A stretch of 14,405 nt of DNA, from contig RPPD01000006.1 of the NCBI GenBank assembly GCA_003818675.1, positions 1 through 14,405 on the forward strand. Direction: 5' to 3'. The position numbers and the translations under genes are program-made. Positions 1 to 7,338 of the stretch are shown here, piece after piece (position 1 is the stretch's first letter; every line of letters starts with the position of its first letter). This DNA is from Spirochaetaceae bacterium. GTDB taxonomy: Bacteria > Spirochaetota > Spirochaetia > SZUA-6 > RPPD01. The notes beneath the pieces are model-generated. The model had not been told where the DNA came from. It was given only the letters and a program-made list of their open reading frames with translations, and did no database searches.

Positions 1-1
1 T

Positions 2-421
2 GAACTTCTGGGCGTTCTGGAGGCGATGAAGAACCGGTATATAAACCGGTCAGGCAGGCATATTCTTCTTTCAAGCAGGATTGATCTTCCTGTCGATGGA
101 AAATACACCCAAAACGCCGGATTAAGTACACGGCTTTCCTTTGCACTGATTGATTCTGTCTTCGTGGTTGCCTCCGATTGCGAACTGACTGTTGATATCG
201 GCCTGGCAATAAAAGCGGTATCCCCGTTTAAGGACACGCTTGTCATGACCTGCACCAACGGTGCCATGGGATACATGGTGGGCCCTGAGGTGTTTGATGC
301 CGGCGGATATGAGCAGCAGTCAAGCCGTTTTGCCCGGGGGGCTTCGGAGAAAGTGGTTCAGGCGGTAAAGGAAAAGGCGGAAGAATATTCCAGGCTTTAT
401 AACGGGATATTGGAAAATTGA
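2..421 (+). CDS. C-terminal part of a neutral/alkaline ceramidase-like hydrolase (5' end outside window)
   Basis: The frame is open from the first bases of the window, so the ATG at 26 is probably an internal Met; about 139 residues are visible before the TGA at 419-421. The segment TCTNGAMGYMVGPEVFDAGGYE, followed by a Ser/Arg/Gly-containing stretch and a Lys/Glu-rich final helix, resembles the end of the catalytic domain of neutral/alkaline non-lysosomal ceramidase-like proteins. In that family an Asn-Gly...Gly-Tyr motif, a Gly-Gly-Tyr-Glu motif and a helical tail close the domain. Such proteins are amide hydrolases of ceramide or, in many bacteria, of unknown substrates. The metal-binding histidines and any signal peptide would lie upstream and cannot be checked. 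The gene stands alone here, convergent with ygiQ and followed by a terminator at 605-639. The family call rests on motif resemblance only. Confidence 0.5.
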   Translation, partial: ELLGVLEAMKNRYINRSGRHILLSSRIDLPVDGKYTQNAGLSTRLSFALIDSVFVVASDCELTVDIGLAIKAVSPFKDTLVMTCTNGAMGYMVGPEVFDAGGYEQQSSRFARGASEKVVQAVKEKAEEYSRLYNGILEN

Positions 422-470
422 GGATGAAAAACAGTATACGCGCATTGAATCGATTTCAGGACGTGATTTC

Positions 471-499
471 TTGATATTTGTCCGGACCTGCAATAAACT
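471..499 (+). promoter_or_regulatory. Candidate sigma70-type promoter in the gene-free stretch
   Basis: TTGATA at 471-476 (5 of 6 to the -35 consensus) is followed after 17 bp by TAAACT at 494-499 (4 of 6 to the -10 consensus). Transcription would begin near 506 and point toward the terminator at 605-639, with no convincing coding sequence between them. A chance match of this quality is possible. Confidence 0.3.
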
Positions 500-505
500 A
501 TGTCA

Positions 506-639
506 AACTGCATTTACTCAAAAGGAGATAACAGGGGAAACGCACAGCTTACAGCTATGTTGAAAAACGCGGGATTCTAATATTTATTTTGCCCAGAATC
601 GCGGCCGGCCTGGAGGGCTTACTTCAGGCCGGTTTTTTT
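506..639 (+). ncRNA. Candidate orphan small RNA, about 130 nt
   Basis: This stretch lies between a promoter-like pair (471-499) and a strong terminator (605-639). It holds no open reading frame longer than a few codons. Besides the terminator there is a second potential hairpin: CGCG (568-571) plus ATTCT (574-578) pair with AGAAT plus CGCG (595-603), leaving a two-base bulge and a 16-base AT-rich loop. That hairpin ends one base before the terminator stem, an arrangement typical of small RNAs. I recognise no known riboswitch, 6S, SRP or tmRNA motif in it. The alternative is that it is simply the 3' untranslated region of the upstream hydrolase gene. Confidence 0.25.
605..639 (+). terminator. 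Rho-independent terminator
   Basis: An 11-bp stem (605-615 with 622-632, one G.T pair at 613/624) encloses the loop GGCTTA and is followed by seven T at 633-639. The T-run shares bases with the TAA stop codon of the convergent ygiQ gene (640-638). On the minus strand the hairpin lies just past ygiQ but has no T-run after it, so it mainly serves plus-strand transcripts. Confidence 0.85.
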
Positions 640-2557
640 ATCTCCGCTTCTTCTGGAAAGGCCTTTTGGTTCCAGGCCTTTTATTGCCATATGTCGGTCT
701 TGAAGACGCACTTGTAGATATTCCTCCGCGTGGCTTCACCAGGCACTTGGAGCCGAAACCTATGAGATCCTGCCTGCCTGCCTTTGTCAGCGCCTCCATT
801 ACAAGATCATGGTTATGAGGACTTCTGTACTGCAATAACGCTCTCTGCAAAGCCTTTTCATGCATGCCCTTCGCCACATAAACCTTTTTCCCTGTATGCG
901 GATCTATCCCTGTGTGGTACATGCACGTGGAGAGCGTGCCAGGCGTGGGATAGAAATCCTGAACCTGCTCCGGAATGAACCGGTTGTCACGACAGTATTC
1001 AGCGAGGGCGATGGCATCCCGCAAGGTAGACCCTGGATGCGAGGAGATGAAGTAGGGGAGGATGTACTGCTTCTTTCCTATTTTACGGTTGTAATCATCG
1101 AACTTTCTCTTGAAAGCCACATAGACCGCGTGAGGGGACTTGTTCATCAGTTTCAGCACGTTGTTTGAGACATGTTCAGGCGCCACCTTTAGCTGGCCTG
1201 ATACATGGTGTTCGCAGAGTTCACGGAAAAAGGTGTCGTCTGTGTCAGCCATCAGATAATCAAACCTGATACCGGATCGGATAAAGACTTTTTTTATCCC
1301 CTGGATCCTGCGGAGTTTGCGCAGCAAAGACAGATAATCGGAATGGTCAATTCGCAGGTTTTTGCAGGGCTCGGGCGTCAGGCACTCTTTATTGATACAT
1401 GCACCTTTAGTTTCCTGTTTGGCACATGCAGCGAGTCTGAAGTTGGCGGTAGGCCCTCCTACATCATGTATATTACCCTTGAAGTTGGGCAAATCCGCTA
1501 TTTTTTCAGCCTCGGTCAGGATGGATTCATGGCTTCGTGAAGTAACTATTCTGCCCTGGTGAAATGTTAGGGAGCAGAAACTGCAGTTTCCGAAGCAGCC
1601 GCGACTCGATGTGATGCTGAACTGCACCTCTTCCACTGAGGGCACGCCTTTGTCCCTGTCATAGGAGGAATGCCAGGTGCGTGTAAAAGGCAATGAATAA
1701 ACATTATCCAGTTCCATGCGGGAGAGCGGGAGGGACGGAGGATTCTGGACTATAATACAGTCATGATAGGGTTCAATCAGGCGTTTGCCGGAAAACGGAT
1801 CGGTGTTTTCATTCTGTATTTTAAAGCTTTTTACGAATGTGTCTGTATTAGTAGAAATCTCTTCATAAGATGGCAAAATTATTTCATCAGATTTGTCATC
1901 AGAATTATTATCATGTGTCTTTTTCCGTACAACTGTGCCTCGTATATCATCGATTTGGTCGATTCGCTGGCCATCCATGAGTCTTTTTGCGACTTCTAAA
2001 ATCTGATGTTCGCCCATCCCATAAACAATCATGTCAGCACCGGAATCAATCAGTACTGATTTTCGTACTTTATCCTGCCAATAGTCATAGTGTGCGAGCC
2101 TTCGCAAAGAAGCTTCAAGTCCTCCCAGAATAATCGGGACACGGCCAAATGCTTCGCGAATACGTATGGAATAGGTTATCGCTGCGCGATCAGGCCTCTT
2201 TCCGCCTGCACGGCCGGGTGAATAGACATCGTCATTGCGCCGTTTTTTGGCGGCAGTATAGTTGTTGACCATGGAATCTATGCTGCCAGCGGTAACAAGG
2301 AAAGCAAGTCGAGGTTTACCAAAAACGCGATATGAAGCTGCGGATTCCCACTCGGGCTGCGAGATAATGCCCACTCTGAAACCCTGGGATTCGAGGAGCC
2401 GTGCGATAAGCACAATCCCGAAACTCGGATGGTCCACGTATGCGTCGCCTGTTACACAGACAAAATCACAATCTTCCCAGCCCCGGGCTTTCATGTCCGC
2501 GACTGAGATGGGGAGAAATGCCTGTGTTGAATGCGGCTTCATGGGTGAAATTAACAT
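638..2557 (-). CDS. ygiQ: YgiQ family radical SAM protein
   Basis: The protein is full length for the family (about 640 residues) and lines up along its length with what I recall of E. coli YgiQ. The N-terminal Rossmann-like part contains VTGDAYVDHPSFG, GKRPDRA and GGLEASLRRLAHYDYW. The radical SAM signature RGCFGNCSFC supplies the C-x3-C-x2-C ligands for a [4Fe-4S] cluster at about residues 321, 325 and 328, followed by GGPTANF and KVAPEH. A further cysteine group, ACINKECLTPEPC, lies shortly after and is also present in E. coli YgiQ. The C-terminus is strongly basic. The reaction carried out by YgiQ is not known. I chose the ATG at 2557; an in-frame TTG at 2563 and an ATG at 2542 are alternatives, and none has a clear Shine-Dalgarno sequence. 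It is divergent from the gene at 2613, with about 55 bp between the starts. Confidence 0.93.
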   Translation of the reverse strand: MLISPMKPHSTQAFLPISVADMKARGWEDCDFVCVTGDAYVDHPSFGIVLIARLLESQGFRVGIISQPEWESAASYRVFGKPRLAFLVTAGSIDSMVNNYTAAKKRRNDDVYSPGRAGGKRPDRAAITYSIRIREAFGRVPIILGGLEASLRRLAHYDYWQDKVRKSVLIDSGADMIVYGMGEHQILEVAKRLMDGQRIDQIDDIRGTVVRKKTHDNNSDDKSDEIILPSYEEISTNTDTFVKSFKIQNENTDPFSGKRLIEPYHDCIIVQNPPSLPLSRMELDNVYSLPFTRTWHSSYDRDKGVPSVEEVQFSITSSRGCFGNCSFCSLTFHQGRIVTSRSHESILTEAEKIADLPNFKGNIHDVGGPTANFRLAACAKQETKGACINKECLTPEPCKNLRIDHSDYLSLLRKLRRIQGIKKVFIRSGIRFDYLMADTDDTFFRELCEHHVSGQLKVAPEHVSNNVLKLMNKSPHAVYVAFKRKFDDYNRKIGKKQYILPYFISSHPGSTLRDAIALAEYCRDNRFIPEQVQDFYPTPGTLSTCMYHTGIDPHTGKKVYVAKGMHEKALQRALLQYRSPHNHDLVMEALTKAGRQDLIGFGSKCLVKPRGGISTSASSRPTYGNKRPGTKRPFQKKRR

Positions 2558-2585
2558 ACTCAAAATATCGGTTTGGGGCTATACT
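2557..2585 (+). promoter_or_regulatory. Possible promoter for the gene at 2613
   Basis: TATACT at 2580-2585 matches the -10 consensus at 5 of 6 positions. The best-spaced -35 (TACTCA, 2557-2562, 17 bp upstream) matches only 3 of 6, so this would be a weak or activator-dependent promoter. It overlaps the ygiQ start, so the two divergent genes may compete or be co-regulated. Confidence 0.25.
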
Positions 2586-2612
2586 TCAATGGAGCTGACA
2601 TAAGGGGAAAAA

Positions 2613-3461
2613 ATGCCGGAAATACCGAAGGTTTTATTTGCCCACTCAAATATCGCAATTGCACGACTTATTAGCGGCGGCAATCCGCTATGCGGCAATT
2701 CCCATTTCACAGAAGCCATGAATGCGGAGATGCGGGAATATTTCACGGAACAAAACGTGCTGGATTATATGCACCGGCTGGAAAAGGCCGGGATAAACAC
2801 TATTCTGGCACGGGGAGATTTTCACCGGATCATGTACTGGTTGGAAATCTTCAAACGTGAAGGCGGAAAACTCTTTTGGATCGCGCAGACCGCATCGGAA
2901 ATGGCGGATGTGCATAGCAACATTCGTGTAATTGCGGCTGCAGGAGCGATCGGTATTTATCACCATGGCACCAAGACTGACAACCTCTGGCTTGCGGGAA
3001 AGATAGACGTGGTCAAAGACTATCTGAAATCCATCCGGGACACCGGTGTGCAGGTGGGTCTGGGTACTCACATCCCGGAGGTAATCAAGTATGCCGAGGA
3101 AAAAAACTGGGACGTGGATTTCTACATGTGCTGCCTCTACAACATAAACCGTCACAAGCGGGAAAGTGTTCTGGTGAGTGACGTGCCGGTTGATTCTGCA
3201 GAGGAGTTCCGCAAGGATGATCCTGATAGAATGTTCAAGACAATAAAGCAGATAAAAAAGATGTGTCTGGCATTCAAGATACTCGGGGCAGGACGCTCAT
3301 GCGGATCGCAGGAAGAAGTTCAGACCGCCTTCAAACGGACCTTCGCCGCGATCAAACCCGCCGATGCCATTGTGGTGGGAATGTTTCCAAAATACCTGGA
3401 CCAGATCAGCCTGAACGCGGAATATGCGAAGAGGTTTGCTGCCGACAGAGATGCGTTTTAA
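2613..3461 (+). CDS. Uncharacterised protein, probably a TIM-barrel enzyme
   Basis: This is a 282-residue soluble protein with no signal peptide or membrane segment. Short hydrophobic strands alternate with amphipathic helices throughout (for example INTILARGDFH about 61-71, IRVIAAAGAIGIYHHG about 104-119, VQVGLGTHIPEVI about 146-158, VDFYMCCLYN about 168-177, CLAFKILGAGR about 218-228, ADAIVVGMFPKYLDQ about 250-264), as in a (beta/alpha)8 barrel. Clustered polar residues at the ends of these strands (Arg67, Asp69, His71, His117, His118, His153, Cys173, Cys174, Lys222) could form an active site. Similar proteins, as I recall, occur in Planctomycetes, Verrucomicrobia and Lentisphaerae as hypothetical proteins, but I cannot name the family. 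The GGGGA at 2604-2608 is a good ribosome binding site for the ATG. It converges with nagB, with 16 bp between the stop codons. No function is assigned. Confidence 0.85.
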   Translation: MPEIPKVLFAHSNIAIARLISGGNPLCGNSHFTEAMNAEMREYFTEQNVLDYMHRLEKAGINTILARGDFHRIMYWLEIFKREGGKLFWIAQTASEMADVHSNIRVIAAAGAIGIYHHGTKTDNLWLAGKIDVVKDYLKSIRDTGVQVGLGTHIPEVIKYAEEKNWDVDFYMCCLYNINRHKRESVLVSDVPVDSAEEFRKDDPDRMFKTIKQIKKMCLAFKILGAGRSCGSQEEVQTAFKRTFAAIKPADAIVVGMFPKYLDQISLNAEYAKRFAADRDAF

Positions 3462-3477
3462 AGTCCGGATGACTATC

Positions 3478-4269
3478 CTATCTCCCCACCTTTTTCTGCA
3501 CCAGCTGCTTGTTGTCGCGTACCCAGTTGTAGTATTCGGTGCGTTTGAGCTTTGAGGCCGCATCCAGGTCAAGGACAACGGTCGCGTAGCTGTGGAGCTG
3601 GAGCGCGGTTGCCGTGATCTGGCTTGTAACCGGGCCTTCGATAAACTCGGCAACGACATCAGCTTTCTTCTTGCCGCTGGCAATTAGCAGGAGTTTCTTC
3701 GCTTCCAGGATTGTGCCGACACCCATGGTTATTGCAAAGCGCGGGACAGCATCGATTTTGTCGAAAAAACGGGAATTGTCCTCTATGGTCTGCTTCAGGA
3801 GCGCCTTTACCCTGGTGCGGCTCGCCAATGAAGATCCGGGCTCATTGAATGCTATATGTCCGTCACTGCCTATGCCCAATACCTGAAGGTCTATGCCGCC
3901 AGCCTTCCTGATCTGTTCCTCGTACCAAAGGCAGAATTCCTCCGGATCGTCGGTGTTGCCCTGGGGGACATAGACGTTTTCAGAATTGATATTGATGTGC
4001 TTGAAAAGGTTTTCACGCATGAAAAAATTGTAGCTGTTGGGGTGCAGGGGGGCGAGGCCTATGTACTCGTCAAGGTTGAAGGATTTCACCTTGGAAAAAT
4101 CAAGGCCGTCCTTCTTGTGCATGTCAACGAGCGCATTGTAGGTACCGATCGGTGTGTCCCCGGTCGCAAGACCCAAAACCAGGTCATGACGTTTCCTGAT
4201 CTCACACGCAATAATGCCAGCGGATATTTTGCTCATTTCATCGTAATTTTTAGCGATGATGATTTCCAT
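3478..4269 (-). CDS. nagB: Glucosamine-6-phosphate deaminase
   Basis: NagB converts glucosamine 6-phosphate to fructose 6-phosphate and ammonia, the step that brings amino sugars into glycolysis. The protein is 263 residues, the usual length. Visible hallmarks are ATGDTPIGTY (about 35-44, phosphate binding), FNLDEYIGL with the catalytic Asp67, and LGIGSDGHIAFNEPGSS with Asp136, His138 and Glu143. These correspond to Asp72, Asp141, His143 and Glu148 of the E. coli enzyme. The segment SSLASRTRVK that follows contains the Ser, Arg and Lys positions used for allosteric GlcNAc-6-P binding in E. coli, so activation of that kind is possible. The ATG is preceded by AGAGGGG. It lies 24 bp downstream of uxaC on the same strand, with no terminator between, so it is very likely the last gene of the uxaE-uxaC-nagB operon. 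Confidence 0.96.
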   Translation of the reverse strand: MEIIIAKNYDEMSKISAGIIACEIRKRHDLVLGLATGDTPIGTYNALVDMHKKDGLDFSKVKSFNLDEYIGLAPLHPNSYNFFMRENLFKHININSENVYVPQGNTDDPEEFCLWYEEQIRKAGGIDLQVLGIGSDGHIAFNEPGSSLASRTRVKALLKQTIEDNSRFFDKIDAVPRFAITMGVGTILEAKKLLLIASGKKKADVVAEFIEGPVTSQITATALQLHSYATVVLDLDAASKLKRTEYYNWVRDNKQLVQKKVGR

Positions 4270-4293
4270 GAAACCCCTCTTTCAAAGACAGAT

Positions 4294-5706
4294 TCAGATT
4301 GCGAAGCCGAAATATTTCCTCGCGTTGTTGTGACAGATATCTTCAACCATTTTCCCGACCATGATCAAGTCATCGGGGACAAGGCCCTTTTCCATATCAT
4401 TTCCAAGTATGTTGCACAGCAGACGGCGGAAATATTCGTGGCGTGAATACGAGAGGAAGCTCCGCGAATCCGTGAGCATTCCCACGAACTGGCTCAATAA
4501 TCCAAGCGATGAAAGAGAATTGATCTGCTTTTCCATGCCGTCTTTCTGGTCCAGAAACCACCAGCCGCTGCCGAACTGGATTTTGCCGGAGAAACCTGCG
4601 TTCTGGAAGCAGCCCAGCATAGTGGAGATGAGCTCATTGTCCCTTGGATTCAGGTTATAAATAATGGTTTTGGGCAGCTTGCCGATTGTGTCAAGTTTGT
4701 CAAGGAACTTTGAAAGGGGCTTTGCCATGGTAAAATCACCAATGGTATCAAAGCCTGTATCAGGGCCAAGCTCCCTGTAGCGTCTTGAGTTGACATTTCG
4801 CAGGGCGCCAAAGTGGAGCTGCTGCGTCCAGTTGCTTTCTGCATCCATGACACCAAAGTGGAACATCATTGCAGATTTGAACTTTTGGATCTCCAAAGAG
4901 GTAAGTGCTGATCCAGCCCGGATCTTTTTAAAAATACCTGCGACTTCATCATCAGTGTAATCCTCTGCATACGGCTCTTCAATTCCATGGTCAGAGAGTC
5001 TGCAGCCATTTTCGTGAAAAAAGTCATGGCGCTGTTTGATTGCGGCAAGATAGCTTGAAAAATCAGTGATATTTTTTCCGCTCGCTATGATGAGTTTATC
5101 CACCCATGAGTTAAAATCAGCGGGATTTTCTACAGCCATGCCCTTGTCAGGTCTGAATGCAGGGAAAACCTTTGTGGCAAATGATTTGTCAGCAGCCAAT
5201 TTCTTGTGATGCTCAAGAGAGTCTATTGGATCATCCGTTGTGCAGATCACCTCAACCCTGGCTTTTGATATGAGCCCGCGGCAGGAAAATGCCGGCGTTA
5301 CGAGCTTCTTGTTGCATTCGTCCCAGATTTCCTTTGCAGTAGAAGGCGAGAGAAGCTTTCCTGTGATACCGAAGGGGTTTTTGAGTTCAAGGTGTGTCCA
5401 GTGATAAAGGGGATTCCGAAGTGTCTTTGGAACAGTCTCTGCCCATTTTGCAAACTTTTCCCAGTCACAAGCGTCGCCAGTGCAGAAGCGCTCGTCAACT
5501 CCAGCGGTGCGCATGGCGCGCCATTTGTAGTGGTCACCGCGTAACCATATGTCGAAGAGATTCGTGAACTTGCGGTCATCGGCGATTTCTGCCGGCGGAA
5601 TATGACAGTGGTAGTCAATAATGGGTTTGTTTTCCGCAAAGTCATGATACAGTTTTTGCGCGGTTTTTGAATCAAGCAGAAAATCTTCAGTCATGAACGG
5701 TTTCAT
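4294..5706 (-). CDS. uxaC: Uronate isomerase (glucuronate/galacturonate isomerase)
   Basis: UxaC interconverts D-glucuronate with D-fructuronate and D-galacturonate with D-tagaturonate in the cytoplasm, the first step of the hexuronate pathway. The product is 470 residues, normal for the family, and belongs to the amidohydrolase superfamily. Near the N-terminus IIDYHCHIPP carries the His-x-His metal-ligand pair (His33, His35), followed by the family segments LFDIWLRGDHYKWRAMR and NPLYHWTHLELKNPFGI. The C-terminal part has NLNPRDNELISTMLGCFQ, GSGWWFLDQKDGMEKQ and a final GKMVEDICHNNARKYFG. The start codon lies only 5 bp after the uxaE stop, and its ribosome binding site (AAGGG) is inside the end of uxaE, which suggests translational coupling. 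A second Met at position 5 is a possible alternative start. Confidence 0.96.
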   Translation of the reverse strand: MKPFMTEDFLLDSKTAQKLYHDFAENKPIIDYHCHIPPAEIADDRKFTNLFDIWLRGDHYKWRAMRTAGVDERFCTGDACDWEKFAKWAETVPKTLRNPLYHWTHLELKNPFGITGKLLSPSTAKEIWDECNKKLVTPAFSCRGLISKARVEVICTTDDPIDSLEHHKKLAADKSFATKVFPAFRPDKGMAVENPADFNSWVDKLIIASGKNITDFSSYLAAIKQRHDFFHENGCRLSDHGIEEPYAEDYTDDEVAGIFKKIRAGSALTSLEIQKFKSAMMFHFGVMDAESNWTQQLHFGALRNVNSRRYRELGPDTGFDTIGDFTMAKPLSKFLDKLDTIGKLPKTIIYNLNPRDNELISTMLGCFQNAGFSGKIQFGSGWWFLDQKDGMEKQINSLSSLGLLSQFVGMLTDSRSFLSYSRHEYFRRLLCNILGNDMEKGLVPDDLIMVGKMVEDICHNNARKYFGFAI

Positions 5707-5711
5707 GGAAA

Positions 5712-7268
5712 TTATCCCTTCGCCTTTGGAATGCCCAGAAGCGACACATGTTTTGTGAAGTGTTTTTCCAGTATTGCGTAGAGCTCTTCCTCGTGATCTG
5801 TCAGGGTGTTGAAGAAATCCTCCCTGATCTCACCATCATTTACCAGGCCGCCGTATGTGATATGGAGCAGCTGTCGCGATTCATTCTGGATCAGATACCT
5901 GGGAAGGTAAGAGTCCTTTATAGTGTCAATGTCCTTGATTTTGGAAAGGTCAGCTGTAATGTGATAAAACTTGGAGGCCTCGGCAAAATATGCAAAGGCC
6001 TTTTTGTGAAGTTTGCGATAGAGCCCGGGATTGCATACAGAAACGCAGCGCACAGCTTCAAGCCAGCTTGTGCCCGCGGTTTTCAGATGAAGCTTCAGCC
6101 TGGTGAACTTGCCAATTGGAGGATATACAGAAAACTTGTCAGAACCAGAGTGTACGCTGACCTTGTAATCTCCATGTGCCTTGGCGATGTCGCAGTGAAT
6201 CTTGTATTGCTTGGTGAACTCTTGCTTGTTTCCGATGTAGTCGATGGCCTTTTGAAATTCTCCAATAAAGCGGGGGGCGAGTGAGTTAACCGTTACCCCG
6301 CGGTAGAGCAGCTCCTTGATGATAAAAAGGTGATGCTCCGGAAGCGTTGGATAGGTTGTCTCGTCAATGGAGATTTCAAGGTCATACTTGCTGCCGCGTC
6401 TGTTTTTGAGATGGGTATCCACTTCTTTGGCAAAATCAAGCGCTGTCGTATACATGAGTGCGCACTTCTTGGCCTCGTTCATGGTAATGGTGATTTTAGT
6501 GTCGCCGAGCTCAAAGGATTTGTCTGCAAAGGAGGTAATTATGCGTTCCTGTTCGGTGGGACTAAACTTCCCAAACTCGGCATTGATTTTATCAGAGGCA
6601 TAATCGCCTGCAGCCGGATTCATGACCTCGGAGAGATCAAGGGTTATCATGGGCATGTCCGCATCAAGCGCGGTGTTGATGTCGGCAAGGGTTTTCAGGT
6701 GATCGCCATCGGCGCCATACCCCTTTTCGTAGCCCTCCTGGAATACCATGAACACAACATCTGATGTGACATCCTTGTATGTCCGCTTTGTGAAATTCAG
6801 TTCACGGATGGACTGCTGTGCAAGCACCGGATAAAAATCAAATTTCTTTGCCACACGGATGTGTCCGGCTGAACAGCGACCGAGCCGGTCACCGCAGCCG
6901 ACCGTGGTTTTCTTTTCACGGAGAGAAATTGGCGCTGTAAACGGGAAATCCTTTTTTAAAAGCTCGGCATTTTCAAAGGAGAAGGAAACTTTCTGGATAT
7001 AAATATCTTCAACTTTTTCAATCTTCCCGGAGTAGAGCACGGAAAACTGTTCCCTGGAGGCAATAAAGAGATATTTGTCACGGCCTGTTTTTGCAATACC
7101 GTAAAGAAGTTTACCTTTGCTGTATAAAGAATATTTGTATATCGATGTGTTCTGTTCCGTGAAAAGGTTCTTTTTCAGTTTCTTCTTGAGAATTGAAAAC
7201 TCCCCGGTGGAATATTTCAAAAGGTTTTCTTTTTTGATTATTGAAGCCAAAGATGCCAGATTGCTCAT
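5712..7268 (-). CDS. uxaE: Tagaturonate/fructuronate epimerase, UxaE family
   Basis: UxaE, described in Thermotoga maritima, epimerises D-tagaturonate to D-fructuronate, so galacturonate and glucuronate share the downstream fructuronate branch. This 518-residue protein has the conserved core I associate with the family: VGCGDRLGRCSAGHI (about 123-137), FMVFQEGYEKGYGADGDHLK (about 173-192), ITLDLSE (about 208-214), SIDETTYPTLPEHH, and HSGSDKFSVYPPIGK with conserved His, Asp and Lys residues. It is the first gene of the operon and directly precedes uxaC, the isomerase that makes its substrate, which strongly supports the call. AAGGGGAAA lies just upstream of the ATG at 7268, and a well-matched promoter is found at 7339-7368. 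The N-terminal 120 residues are less distinctive and rich in lysine. A related, uncharacterised sugar epimerase is the alternative. Confidence 0.88.
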   Translation of the reverse strand: MSNLASLASIIKKENLLKYSTGEFSILKKKLKKNLFTEQNTSIYKYSLYSKGKLLYGIAKTGRDKYLFIASREQFSVLYSGKIEKVEDIYIQKVSFSFENAELLKKDFPFTAPISLREKKTTVGCGDRLGRCSAGHIRVAKKFDFYPVLAQQSIRELNFTKRTYKDVTSDVVFMVFQEGYEKGYGADGDHLKTLADINTALDADMPMITLDLSEVMNPAAGDYASDKINAEFGKFSPTEQERIITSFADKSFELGDTKITITMNEAKKCALMYTTALDFAKEVDTHLKNRRGSKYDLEISIDETTYPTLPEHHLFIIKELLYRGVTVNSLAPRFIGEFQKAIDYIGNKQEFTKQYKIHCDIAKAHGDYKVSVHSGSDKFSVYPPIGKFTRLKLHLKTAGTSWLEAVRCVSVCNPGLYRKLHKKAFAYFAEASKFYHITADLSKIKDIDTIKDSYLPRYLIQNESRQLLHITYGGLVNDGEIREDFFNTLTDHEEELYAILEKHFTKHVSLLGIPKAKG

Positions 7269-7285
7269 GCTGTTTCCCCTTGTAC

Positions 7286-7298
7286 TATGATGTATGAT
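7286..7298. repeat. Tandem TATGAT repeat in the uxaE leader
   Basis: TATGAT occurs at 7286-7291 and again at 7293-7298, separated by one G. It sits in the untranslated leader between the candidate uxaE promoter and its ribosome binding site. The surrounding 19 bp (7282-7300, starting GTAC and ending ATAC) is only a weak palindrome. It may be a regulator site or chance. Confidence 0.3.
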
Positions 7299-7338
7299 AC
7301 TTGTTTTAGCGGAAAAATGGACGCTTTTTTGTAATTCT

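Noticed and set aside
424..474. A 16-codon reading frame starting ATG right after the hydrolase stop.
   Set aside because: It is very short, with no similarity and no context supporting a leader peptide.
557..580. A 7-codon frame (MLKNAGF) in the candidate small RNA region.
   Set aside because: The nearest GGAG is about 30 nt upstream, too far for initiation, and there is no attenuator gene downstream on this strand.
3856..4446. A 196-codon plus-strand reading frame opposite nagB and the end of uxaC.
   Set aside because: It is antisense to two clear, full-length enzymes, has no ribosome binding site of note, and its translation matches no family pattern I know. It reflects codon bias of the real genes.
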